64,000 bases of DNA from contig NW_019211456.1 of NCBI RefSeq assembly GCF_002443255.2, positions 13,600,229-13,664,228 of the forward strand, read 5' to 3'. A model generated the notes under the pieces. It did no database searches and was not told where the DNA came from. It saw only the letters and a list, made by a program, of their open reading frames with translations. Source of the stretch: Varroa destructor. Its lineage: Eukaryota > Arthropoda > Arachnida > Mesostigmata > Varroidae. The stretch's first letter is position 1. Each line of letters starts with the position of its first letter. Made by a program: the position numbers and the translations under genes. Shown piece by piece: positions 39,348 to 50,452 of the stretch.

Positions 39348-40615
39348 TTACACAGCCGATAGAGCGCGCAGCGCTTTACCAAGGACTTCCTTATTCGCTC
39401 TGTGTTTGAACAGGAACTTGCCATTTAAATGGAACACTGGTATATCGTACCTGTAAGCAAGCAGTAGGTTTTCAGTGGCGACAGATGGCTGTGACTTTGT
39501 ATGTTTATCTATCATGAACGGAAGAAAAGGCATGAAAATGATTACTTGTCACGTGTTGGATTCTGGGAAACAAGCTAATGTGGACCCAGATATACAATGC
39601 AGATACTCAAAATGGAGCTTCTATTTTGTTATGAAGTACATATTTCGAGAGCTATCAAGAAAGCCTAAACCGTATCATCGCTGATATCGATTTGACCGAG
39701 AGCACTGCACCACCTTCAACATCTACGCCCTACCGTTCCATCGCAAACAGAAACGTTTTTTGAACCAAAAAAAAAAGCTATAAACTAAGAAATGTGAAAA
39801 GTATCAGCAATGTAAAATGAATAATTTTTCGAGTCGATAAAACAAAGAAGACAAACTAATTTGCATCATTTCTGAAATTAGGTACTTCGAAATAGTGCAG
39901 TGGCAGTTGCAATGACAGAAACCAATAGAAAATAAAGCATACAGCGAAAAATAACACTGCTAGTCATGGCAGAAAACGCACTTGTATTTACTATAGAGTT
40001 CCGGATCCTTTTCTATATCCACTATTTGAAACTCCACATGGGGTAAAAAATCCGCAATTTCAAGTTTCGCCTTCTCACAAAGAGGACAGACGTCCTTTGT
40101 AAACAACGTCAACACGGGCTTCTTGGGGGCACCATGGTCACTTTTGTGAGAGTTGCTACTTCTGAAATTAAATCAATGTGTTTAATCCTTTGTAAGTACT
40201 CAACTTTTACGCACAAATTTTTCATGCACAGTAGCTAGTTATGCCTCTTATATCGGCATCGTTATGTCTGTCAGAACACTAACTACAATGAAAAACATAG
40301 CTGATCCAGTGCCACATGTTCGAAAGCTTTTCAATAAAACCTCTACAGAAAACTAAAAACACCAAACATACTATGCTTTGCAACAAGCGAGAAATACTAA
40401 AACTTAAACCTAAACTAATTTCCTCTATTGGTATAAGCTAACTTATCTTTGAGAAGGTAGCATTTTTTGAAGCAACCAGCAATCTAACAGTACGCAGACA
40501 AGTTACATCATTTTGAGCTTATTTCTGTTCGCTAATTTAGTTGCAAGCTTACTTACAAGCATCTTTGCCACCACAAATAAAATCTCGAGGACGCTCTTTT
40601 AGCAATTACTTGCAT
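39348..40615 (-). CDS. Glutaredoxin-like protein (C5orf63/YDR286C type)
   Basis: A small thioredoxin-fold protein of the glutaredoxin-like family that includes human C5orf63. Its biochemical role is poorly known; a redox function is inferred from the CxxC motif. Exons: 40615-40557, 40161-39982 and 39450-39348, giving 113 residues; the phases agree and the donor of exon one is a perfect GTAAGT. The first exon encodes MQVIAKRASSRFYLWWQRC, basic and lacking acidic residues, compatible with a mitochondrial presequence. The second carries PVLTLFTKDVCPLCEKAK, with CPLC at about residues 45-48. The third carries YDIPVFHLNGKFLFKHR, the hallmark IPV (cis-proline) region of the fold. Ends ALRALSAV. It lies 3' to 3' with nothing on its left and is head-to-head with the candidate exon at 41546 on its right. 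Confidence 0.85.
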
Positions 40616-41545
40616 TCTACCTTAAAAACGTGCTTACTTAACTTATTAATTATTAATATTAAGAAAATATGTCTAAGCGCAGTCTTTTCGACAGCGCTCA
40701 TGGCAGCGGCAGGAAATCAGCTGATTGTAGTTTACACATTACAGCGAAGCGCAAGCGGCGTCGTATTTGCGCGACAAGGCACCACTATAAACATCGATAA
40801 GGTCGCACTACTTGTACGAGAAAAAATAGTTTTTCTTGTAATTACAATAATAGTGATCTGATTATTTTCATTATAGTGCTGTCGATCTTCAAACACGAAT
40901 TATGACATATTAAGCATTTTGACTAAGGAATTTTTATTGGAATTTACCAAAAACTGTTATTAGAACCAAACGAATATCTTCTCATTACGTAAAGAGGTAT
41001 TAAACAGCGATCACCATAGGTCAAATTTAGCTAGTTCTTCGCTCACGCATTTAGCCTTAACATACTATTTTGTCATACTATTTTGAAATACACAGAAGAA
41101 AAACGCAAAAATTATCTAAGGCAATATATACTTTATCTAAGCTAAGTGATGTATCGTATTTATAAAATTTAATAGATTAGACACTTTTCGGAGAAAACCC
41201 TCTGCATACGTACTAAATACAACAGTAAATATACCAACACATTTATTTTCATTTATTCACATTTATATGTTATTTTCAGCTGTTCAAATGTCATTCTAAA
41301 TTTGTAACGAATCGGTATGTAATAGGTTTTAACAAATATGCTAAGTTCTCGGTAGAAAAAAAGATACCTAGGCCACTATATATATATATATAACAGAAAA
41401 CCTCTACATTGAGATTGAAAACGCGGATATTTTTTAATTGGTTGTCTTAGCCTTTCATCTTGTATCACTCAAAGATATTTCCTTCATCATAACCATTCAA
41501 CTTTTCTATCTAATATCGACCTTTAAACGGCATCACTTCTATTAG

Positions 41546-41807
41546 GATGCATCTAGAACATACAAAAATTTCCATCGCCGAAGACTCGAAGCTTAATGAT
41601 ACGCGTACCACTATCTTAGCGGAGCGTCAGCCAAATGTAGCCAAAAATGATTTGCGTAATATCTTTGAACATATTGTGTCTAGCCAATTACGAAAAGTAA
41701 CTGGCTACATCGACAGTCCGATTGCCGAGATCGACGTGCACATTTGCCCGAGACCTTACCTCGAAATCATTTCGCCTATTTTTAAACCAATCGTAAGCTT
41801 GTTCTGA
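41546..41807 (+). CDS. Hypothetical small ORF or internal exon
   Basis: An 86-codon plus-strand ORF (ATG 41547, TGA 41805-41807) is flanked by an acceptor-like CTTCTATTAG (to 41545) and contains a good donor GTAAGC at 41793. It could be a single-exon gene or an internal exon of about 247 bases. The reading has balanced composition, e.g. NVAKNDLRNIFEHIVSSQL and SPIAEIDVHICPRPY, and mixed third codon positions. No family was recognised. The opposite-strand ORF is less protein-like. Confidence 0.3.
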
Positions 41808-42096
41808 TAATAATGCAATAAAGGTGCGCAAGAAAGACAGCGCACATGATAGTTCTACAGAGCAAATCGCATGCATGTCTAAATTTTTTTCTTGTTTTAA
41901 CATAAGGTCTGTGCCTTATCGTGTATATATATATTCAAACAACAGGAAAAATCGCGCACTAGTCCAAATTTATTTATAAAAGGCTGCTAAATATTCGCAT
42001 TTACAGTATATTAAAACCAAGTACAAGGTAAAATAATCTACTGAACCTATTTTTCTATACAGTAGTCGTCTTGGCCGACACCAAATTACATTGTGT

Positions 42097-42102
42097 TTAT
42101 TT
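42097..42102 (-). promoter_or_regulatory. Candidate polyadenylation signal of mRpL19
   Basis: AATAAA on the minus strand about 55 bases beyond the mRpL19 stop codon, a normal distance. Confidence 0.5.
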
Positions 42103-42154
42103 GAGACTTTTCTTAGCTTCAACCTCCTAGTAAGTTCTGCACGCGTTACAGAAC

Positions 42155-44692
42155 CTAGGTCTGCGACAAGCCCTGCGTCTCCAGTAGCTTTCTTCTTCGG
42201 TTTCTTTTGTGCTGCTCCTCAACCGTTCTTCGGTGTTGTTCTACTTCATTCCAGACAACAGCCTGGTCTTCGATAGATATTTGCGAGCGATAATCCTTCA
42301 TCAAGTCATATTTCTCCCAAGGTTTGGAAATTTCCACACCTCTTTTAGCGCGCTTTTCAGGTATGTCGAATGGTATAATTATGCCTTAAAATATTGTTGG
42401 AAAACCAGTTCCAAAATCAAGAGAAATTTTATGCAATGAATGGTATTTTGTAGGGTGTTAATTAAATAACTGAAATAGCTGCTAAATTCACTTTTGGTGC
42501 TTAAACAGTTATATATTATTTCGGACGGTTGCCTTTTACGAATATGAAAGGAAGTTTGCCTACGTTTTACCACTTTACGAGTCCATTAGTTTAGGTGACA
42601 AACACGTTACTACTACACTATCACAAATACACGGATATCCATTATCTACTCTATGTATAGTCGGGTCTACTTACGATGTTTGTCTGCTTGCGGACGATGT
42701 AACATGCTATTGTCCCATTTCGCGTATTATATATTATATTGTTTCTCTGCCATTCTGTTATTTATTTTTAATATCATATTTAGATAGATTACGCACTTGA
42801 CTGAAAAACATTTAAACGTCGGATGGGAATAGACAGATGATTAGCTTTGTACCTTTAAGCTCTTTGCGCTCCCATTTTTGCGTCCAGGGCAAAGGCTTCA
42901 TAATGACCTTCGTTTCATCGATCGGTACAGGCCTTCCTTCCGAATGCTGTTCGGGCTCCATGTCCCATGGCACCATCGAGTACTCTGGGAGTGCATCTCT
43001 GATAATCGACAACAATAACAATAGTATGAAAGCGAATACCGTTAATCAAACAATAATAATTCATTATGATAAAGAGAACACTTGATAGGATAAAAATGCC
43101 GCTAAAGAACAAAGTAACAACAGTCTTACTCATCTAGTGCATACTGAGGTATGCATAAATGGTTTGCTCCCTTTAGAGTTTTGCATTCAATTTTTGCGCG
43201 TTTACTTCGAGATGTACATTATCTCAAGTGCGCTTAAAGAAACTAAGTACAGTGAGAAGTACCTAGCTACGTTCATCGGCAGAACTTATTATCACACACT
43301 ATAGCGGACGAATTATGTTTGAATAATGCATAGCACCCTTTCATTACGTAAAGTGTTACATGGTCAACTGGACTTTACCATTCATGGGAGTAAGCCTTAC
43401 TCTATAGCCTACTGATATTATACGTTTTTCTTCACTACTTACCTAAGATATAAAAGATTTTTGTCAAGTCGCTTCTGCAGCCGAAGCACCTGTATTTCAA
43501 GTATTATTGGCGAATAGAGATCGTACATGAGCTCGACTCCCTCATTTTCAACGATGTTTCGTAACGTCACACGGTGACGCAATCCGTGGCCTTCTCTGCA
43601 GAAAATTTAATATATTTGTTACGCATTTACTGTAAAGAAGCTCTATACGAAAATATGTTGGTAAGTTAATTAAAGTAAAGCTTTTTCTCTGTCTAAAAGT
43701 TTTTGTTTTATAGAACTTTGATTGAATGACTTGAAAGATACCGACGAGCTGACCTGACGAACACTAATTTTCGAGAAGTTATTAAAAACTTTGAAAATAC
43801 CAAAAAGTATGCGAGACGGATATTTAAAAACGATAATAGACTACCTTTTAATACAGATTCCAACAAACTTGTTCTTTTTTCCAGGCGCATTTTTGTCGGT
43901 GACCATAATAGACATAAATGTGCCTACATAAAACTCGGGAATATCCAGCACGCTACGCCTGTAATACATCAGATAACCAGTTAGAATTTGCCTAAATTTT
44001 TACGCTCGATCTTTAGTATAGAAAAAGTATATGAAAACACGATTGCGAATAGAATGTATTGAAATTGAGCAACAAGTGAAAATTCATTTAAAGAAGGAAT
44101 GAATTAGACGACTCAAAAAAAAAACTCTTACTGAAAATGTTTTCAAGTTATAGAAAACTATTTTATATTAAATGTGAGGTATTATCCAATGCTTCGGCTA
44201 ACAGACATCGCGGCGTTTAAAAAAACATAGCAAAAAGATAGCAACATGGCTTTATAAATATGCTTCTAATTTAATGTTAAGTCCTTGGACAGACTATGAT
44301 GACTTTACATAAGTACATAAATATATATTGCTGTATGGAAGGTTAACATATATACCCATCCATTCGTGTTATTTTTCAAGTTAAGCCAGTAAAACGTGTT
44401 GCATCGAGCTTAGTGCACTACCATACGTTAAGCTTATTCAACTCGTTCAATAAGAAAAGATTTGGCCTATGAACCTTTTCAGCATATCCTTACGTTCCAG
44501 GCTTTCGGCTAAAGAATGTCGGTGCTCGATATTAGGGTCTGGTAGCAGATCAGGGTACATTTCACCATAGTCAAGCAACTTTTGCAAGTGGGGCGGAAGT
44601 GATCGAGCGCCTCCCGCCAGCGAACGAGCTGATGTGGAGGTACGTAATGCGCGCACCCCTGAATTTAGCGCATGTCTTAAGACCGAGGCCAT
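42155..44692 (-). CDS. mRpL19: Mitochondrial ribosomal protein L19 (bL19m)
   Basis: Component of the large subunit of the mitochondrial ribosome. Exons: 44692-44475, 43958-43845, 43595-43443, 42998-42853 and 42384-42155, giving 286 residues with every phase consistent, close to the family length. Exon one begins MASVLRHALNSGVRALRTST, an arginine- and serine-rich mitochondrial presequence, and ends ERKDMLKR. Exon two has the conserved VLDIPEFYVG, the start of the L19 barrel. Exon three has GHGLRHRVTLRNIVENEGVE and ends KRLDKNLLYLR. Exon four has DALPEYSM and MKPLPWTQKWERKELK. Exon five has SKPWEKYDLMKDYRS and a basic tail. The exon-one donor (GTTCAT) is weak, but the join restores KRRSVLDIPEF exactly. 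It is head-to-head with FAM50, 864 bases apart. Confidence 0.95.
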
Positions 44693-45556
44693 GCTAACCG
44701 GCCGTGCGAAAACAATTTGTGTTTTATTTTGATTACTACCAATAGCAGACGACTCTGGGAGATTGAAGTTGTTGTTGTTGTTGAATGAAAATCAGCAGCG
44801 TTGCAGACAAAACTCATGTTGAAAATAGAACAATCAAGATTTTTATAGTCGTTAATCTCAATCTGCTTTTTGGAAAGTTTAGAAGATACTATAGCAGCGA
44901 CGACAAATCTTCGCGAAGTATGTTTGTATCCCCTCTTTTTTTGCCATGAGTTACATGTTTTGCAGTGTGTTATGAATCGATCGCTTATCTATGAGTGAAT
45001 TTGCGCTATGAGATTCTAGAACAAACTTAGCTGAGTTAACAAGATATTAGCTATTACGTTTTATGTCGAAAGCTAACCTTACACAAATTACCTAATGGGT
45101 TTGGCTAGAAGTTGGATCTAAAGGCAGCTCTCCTCAGTAATAGAAAGCTGCATTTCTGCAAAACTGTCTGTTTTTCCGGTTTGGATTTTCAATTTTGCAT
45201 TGCTACTCCGTTTTTTTTTTATTAGAAAATCAAAAAACTGAATAATAATATAAAATATGAAAGTATTTTTCGGCTATAGCTTTACCCCTTACGATTCGTG
45301 GCAGCCCGAAACTCACAGTTGTGTAGTAATTTAGTATTCTTGTAACTAGGTAAAATGCACAACATTATGCGTCTTTATATATTAGTGCTATCTAATTCAA
45401 ACACATTATTTGAGAAGATTCAGATTTGCTTTATATAGGACATAACTAACTATAATATCTGCTGCAGTAAAACTGCTATTCCAGTTCATTTACCAGCTCG
45501 TTTATTGTGCCCATTATTCAAGTAATTTGAGGACATCCTGCAGTGAAAGAGTGAAA
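44693..45556. promoter_or_regulatory. Shared upstream region of mRpL19 and FAM50
   Basis: An 864-base interval between two divergent start codons. It must hold both promoters. A (TTG)5 run lies near 44767-44783. No TATA box can be assigned with confidence in this AT-rich sequence. Confidence 0.5.
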
Positions 45557-47496
45557 ATGGCACAGTATAAAGGTGCGGCCAGTGAGGCTGGTCGAGCGAT
45601 GCAAATCCTTAAACGTCGTGAACGGCAAAAGGAAGAAGTTGAGCTGAAACGACAGAAAATCGAGCAAGAAATGCGTGTTTCAATGGGTGACAAATTTTCA
45701 TCGCACTTTGATGCCGTCGAGGCGCAAATTAAAAGCGCAACCGTCGGTTTGGTCACACTTAATGAAATGAAGGTTTGTTGCAAATTTTTTTTTCGATAAA
45801 CAAAAGTGTCGTTCTTGTTCTCGTGCACTATTTTCTATGTAGTAAAAGTTCTTTTACTCCAAGGCATTTTTCGCTGGCAAAATTCTGCATACGGGTTAGT
45901 ACACATCTAACCAGAGCTGTTACATGTATTCGCGTATCTGCTCTGCAGGCAAAGCAACAGGACGCAGTGAAGGAGCGCGAGAAACGTTTAGCACAAAAGG
46001 AAAAGGAGAAGCTGGAAGAAAAACAGCGTGCCGAAGACCAAAAGAAGGCACAAAAGGAGAAGCAAAAAAAAGCAGTATGTATTGTGTTAATAACTTTGTT
46101 GCGTTTATTTAAAATCCCGCAAGGTTAAGTATCAATTAGATGTTTTCTCCTCAACGACTATTTATTATTTTTATAGATCACTTTGCCTTTACCTCTATAA
46201 TAACATTTTTGTAGTCCTTCCATGGAAGTGCGGATGTCGTCCCTGCATGAATTGATTCGCGCGGACTTATACGAGTGCTAAATGACGGAGATTTGTCTTA
46301 ATCGGCGACAGGTTTGAGTAGATGTCGGTGACTGAGATCTTGTTACCTTTGCTGGGACCACTTAGTAGATATACAAAGCGTTTGGCTATAGCTAAAACCA
46401 ATGGCATTTTTTCATATTTGGTTGTACTATGCTTTCACATCTGTCCGACAGATTCAAGCGCTGTCATTCAATCTCGACGAAGACGACGAAGTAGAGGAGG
46501 AGAACGGCGAAGTTTATGACAAATGCAAATCAGATGGCGCTAGTAAATGTTTCCCAGGCGCTAGCCGCAGTCCAGAGAACTCAAGTTCTTCAGCTGCCGG
46601 TATCTCGGTAACCAATGTCAACGGGAGTAACCAGAGTAGTGGTGATGATAGTCATGATAATGATGCTGGCCTTAAAGATTCAAGACTAAACAAAGAATCA
46701 AAGGTTTTAATTACAGAGATTAAAGTGAAGAAAAACCCAGACGTCGATACTTCTTTTTTGCCTGATCGCGAACGCGAGGAAAAGGAGCGAATGATTCGCG
46801 AAGAGCTACGCCAGGAATGGAAAGACAGACAGCGAGCTCTTAAAGAAGAGAACATCCAGATCACGTTCAGTTACTGGGATGGCTCGGGGCATCGTCGTGT
46901 GGTCGACATGAAAAAGGGCAATTCAATTTACCAGTTCTTACAACGATGTCTCGACTCACTCCGTAAGGAATTTTACGAACTGCGAGTTGTTTCCGCAGAC
47001 CAACTTATGTACATTAAGGAGGATTTAATCATACCGCACCACTACACATTTTATGACTTCATCGTGACCAAAGTAAGTAAATCGCACAGAAGGATTTTTT
47101 AGGGCGCATTTTATAGTAGTTAAAATTTTTGTCTGATGAAAATTGCAAGGCTGAAAACAAGGTTATTTCAGCTGCATGTTCGTAGTTAAATTTAAAATAG
47201 AAACAAGGTATCTGTGTACCATTACAACTAACTAGTTTTTTCTCTTTATTTAGGCTCGAGGAAAGTCGGGTCCTTTATTTGCGTTCGATGCTAATGAAGA
47301 TATTCGTATGACATCGGATGCATCGAAAGAAAAAGAAGAAAGTCACGCGGGAAAAGTTTTGTTACGAAGTTGGTATGAACGGAATAAGCACATATTTCCT
47401 GCCTCGCGATGGGAGCCTTACGACCCAACAAAGTGCTATGACAAATACACGATCAAGGACAAGAAAAAGAACAAAGACGGCAATGAAAAGGATTAA
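45557..47496 (+). CDS. FAM50: FAM50/XAP5 family nuclear protein
   Basis: A nuclear protein of the XAP5 family; human FAM50A associates with the spliceosome C complex and is needed for normal mRNA splicing. Exons: 45557-45772, 45949-46074, 46452-47072 and 47254-47496, giving 401 residues. Residues 1-20 read [20 protein letters not shown], the diagnostic family start, and exon one ends [11 protein letters not shown]. Exon two is a highly charged lysine/glutamate coiled-coil or nuclear-localisation stretch. Exon three opens with an acidic and serine/asparagine-rich linker longer than in vertebrates, then [15 protein letters not shown] (about 208 on), [11 protein letters not shown] and [13 protein letters not shown] (about 251-263), and [20 protein letters not shown]. 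Exon four has ARGKSGPLF and [20 protein letters not shown], then SRWEPYDP and a basic tail. The extra length compared with the human protein (339) is in the exon-three linker. Confidence 0.96.
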
Positions 47497-50067
47497 AAAA
47501 TGCCGGTGTCTTAAGACCTATAAACTTTTTCAGATATCTACAGATGGTACCACAGGCTAGAAAATCTGAAGTAACCAGTTGATTAACCTAGCTTCAGTTG
47601 GCCGACTGCAAGAGAGTAACAAGCTTATAATACCTCGTTTAAATAGATTCTACAGCTGTATCGATTACAGAAAGCGATAACGAATAGATGCACAAAATAT
47701 TCTCAGGACAAATAGATATTCGAGAATGTCTCCGAGGGCTGATTCGTAGAAGAAAGGACAAAACAAATACCTTGGGTGGCATCAATCATTGTTTCATCTA
47801 ATAGGATATATTTAGAGGCGAACATGTCGATGAGTAAAGAAAGGTATTATATATTTTACGCCGAGTTGAGAAAACAGAGGTAATCTGCTCAAAATTACTA
47901 AACGTAATAATTTAAGTTCCTGAGTTTCTGACCTAAAAATGTGTATATAAGAAAAAATATAAATGGGTTCAATTGACATTGATTTCGCTTAACATATTGG
48001 TTTTTTTGATAGGTTTCAAAACGTTTCGCTTTTTTTTAAGACTGGTAGCTTGAAGACTGTTGTGATACACTAATTTGTTTGAGAGGAAGCATACTATATA
48101 TATAGAATATATATATATATAACAAAAAGCCTACTACTATATTGTACCGACACACATATATATATGTGTGTCGGTACAATATAGTAGTAGGCTTTTCGTT
48201 GAGCATATTCTGGAGAGATACTATAGTGACATATAATAGTAAATTATATTTCGCGTATCGGCACCCGATAACAATGATTTAGTTAGACTCTAGTGATTAT
48301 CTCATTTAATAAGGCACATACCTGTTGTACACTTGTACATTAGAAATATTTGTAACTTAGGCAAATGCCGACGAAGGTTATGAAAATCTGTTGTACGTTT
48401 ATTAACATACCTCGATCACTGGTTATTATATTATATAAGATATATTAGTATATTATAAGAAAACAGGTAATAAGTTAAGATAGATACTTGAATTAATGTC
48501 AACTTTTCGAATTAATTGGACATTGATTTATCGGAACTATAAAAATAACCCTTTATAGTATGGTTTATGAAAAATATCTAGGATAAAGGTATCAGCGTAA
48601 CTATGTGAATATTCTCGTGTATATGTAAAATAACTCGCACAATTAAATAACAACTCTTTCAGGCACAGATATATAAAACGGCCTGTACTGATTGCCTGTC
48701 AGTAAAAGTGCGATTGTGTAAATTGTAAATAAATATGATATATCAGTAAATCTGCAACGGTCGAAAATATTAGCGGTTTTTCAACAATAATTTGTATTCT
48801 TTGTAGTTATAATAGTTTTTTTGTGGTAGTGATTTATTATTGCTGTTATAATTTTTTAATATATATGAAGTCAAGTGGAATCAACAACTTAAAGGTAGAC
48901 AACAACGACGATATGACAGAGAATTTGAATAATTTTCGTCCTCGGCATTACGCTGCGTTAATCGTCCAATATCCACTTAAGTGTCTTCAACAAGACTATC
49001 GTATTTCATCTTCAGTTGCTGTCCCACATGGCCATTAGTGGTCGTCACTGTATCGTATGATTTCCTGTTGTTGCCCAGACAATTCGACAGAAAATCGGCA
49101 AAAAGAGACAAGACCAATGCCATATATATCAGCGTCGCATTTCGCTGAGCACTTTGTTCATTCGAAGTACGAACAAGCTATCAACGGATCTACATTGTAC
49201 TTTTGGGGAAGTTCTTTTTTGTAAATCATTAGCCGTGAAAAAAATTGGGACGGCTAAAAAAAAGTACAAGTGTAGTAGGCACGGTGAAGAGGAAATCCTT
49301 CTCAGTCTCATTTACATCAACGCATAGTCTTTATATCCAGTTGACATAAGGAAAACGTGTAAAAGCGTTTGCAATGGCAACGATGGTTTGTACATAATGA
49401 TTAGATTGGACGATTAGATATGATGCCGTTGTAGGTGACCAATCGCGTTCTATGTGATGATGGAAAAGGCATCAAAGGCAAGGACCAGAGGTGCAGAATG
49501 GTAACCAGAACGACTTCGATATTGTAATAAAGCTTCTGCATGTTTATGTAGTCACGGTTCTATTCGGGTAGCATATTCGAATATAGGGCACCTCCTTGCT
49601 AACCGTATGATCGACCACGGAGTTGGGCATTCAGTGGATTAAACTTGTGAAGAGAACAGTATACTATGGACAAGTGCTGTTAACACAGAACGAAAATCGT
49701 AGGAGACGACAGTCAACGTATACAGATTACGTTCTAGTTAGAGCCGTTGTGGGGTGCACACTTACTCGTTTGCTCGTGATTTATGGCGATGACGAAGTGG
49801 AACGTAGAGTAGTGTATATTCTGTATGTTAGTGTCCTTTTCTCAAAATAATTAAAACATTTTTTGTTGCCGTATGAAGCCACTCTTTCATCTAAAAAACG
49901 CTTATTGATGCATGCTTTGGTAGATATAATATATTATAGTTCTTTTTGGTATAATAAATAGCATAGCGTAACGTTAGCAGAAATAGTTATAGAAATAGAA
50001 ATAGAGTGAGCCCAAGCCTACCGGAAACATCTAGCCCTCTCAGTTTTCAAGTTCCGTTATATGGGCA
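47497..50067. other. AT-rich intergenic region downstream of FAM50
   Basis: No gene was recognised. It includes the FAM50 3' UTR, a 72-bp perfect palindrome (48125-48196) and short ORFs at 48823-49038 (+), 49129-49311 (-) and 49623-49850 (+) without family features. Confidence 0.5.
48125..48196. repeat. 72-bp perfect palindrome
   Basis: Two 36-base arms meet with no spacer: 48125-48160 starts AAAAGCCTACTACTATATTG and 48161-48196 is its exact reverse complement. Pairing continues four more bases on each side (48121-48200) with one mismatch. The centre is a TA-alternating tract that reads ACACACATATATATATGTGTGT. A TA-rich run lies immediately to the left (about 48096-48120). It may be a miniature mobile element or a fold-back duplication. 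Confidence 0.95.
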
Positions 50068-50452
50068 ATGCCAGATACATTGCTGGCTCTCGTGACGGGC
50101 TGTGCCGCAGCGCGGGCGATTGCCATTGACGACAGCCATCCGTTAAACTATACTGAATCGCAGGATGCGGGCGTACCCGACTGCTGGAATAGAATGCCAA
50201 CATGCTTCGGAAATGTGTCCCGGTATGTGAAACGGTGTTTATTGATTGATCAATATTTTAATTTAATAGTGCCTATGTTCTGCTTTGGATCTTCGTAGAC
50301 ATATGAATTTTTCTCTTTTAAAACAATCTTCTTTCGTTTTCAGTAAACGGATAAAAAAATTATTAGCGCATTATATAGTAAGCCAGGCAACGTTTTTACA
50401 ACAGTATATATATACAAAATCATTAGTCAACCTGGGAATGACAACAAGGTGA
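50068..50452 (+). CDS. Candidate secreted peptide precursor, two exons
   Basis: Exons 50068-50222 and 50344-50452 give 87 residues, split by a 121-base intron with donor GTATGT and a strong acceptor TTCTTTCGTTTTCAG. The phases agree. The N-terminus MPDTLLALVTGCAAARAIA is short and signal-peptide-like. After it come an N-x-T site, then VPDCWNRMPTCFGNVS and the basic run RKR, whose first arginine codon spans the splice junction, followed by IKKLLAHYIVSQATFLQQ. Two cysteines spaced C-x6-C followed by F-G recall the disulfide loop of allatostatin-C-type peptides. However, the glycine is not next to a basic site, so an amidated AstC is not claimed. I do not recognise the family. An alternative is that this is part of a larger gene: an acceptor CCCTCTCAG ends at 50043 in frame, and AAG-GTGACA at the end could be a donor. 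Confidence 0.4.

Larger units (their letters stand above)
40616..42154. other. Interval between the glutaredoxin-like gene and mRpL19
   Basis: AT-rich, about 1.5 kb. It holds the promoter side of the glutaredoxin-like gene, a candidate plus-strand exon (41546-41792, listed separately), a short TA run near 41378-41392 and the 3' flank of mRpL19. Confidence 0.5.

Noticed and set aside
50115..50204. Interpretation of the C-x6-C-F-G loop as a true amidated allatostatin C
   Set aside because: The glycine is followed by NVS before the basic site, so it cannot serve directly as an amide donor, and the surrounding sequence does not match known AstC precursors.
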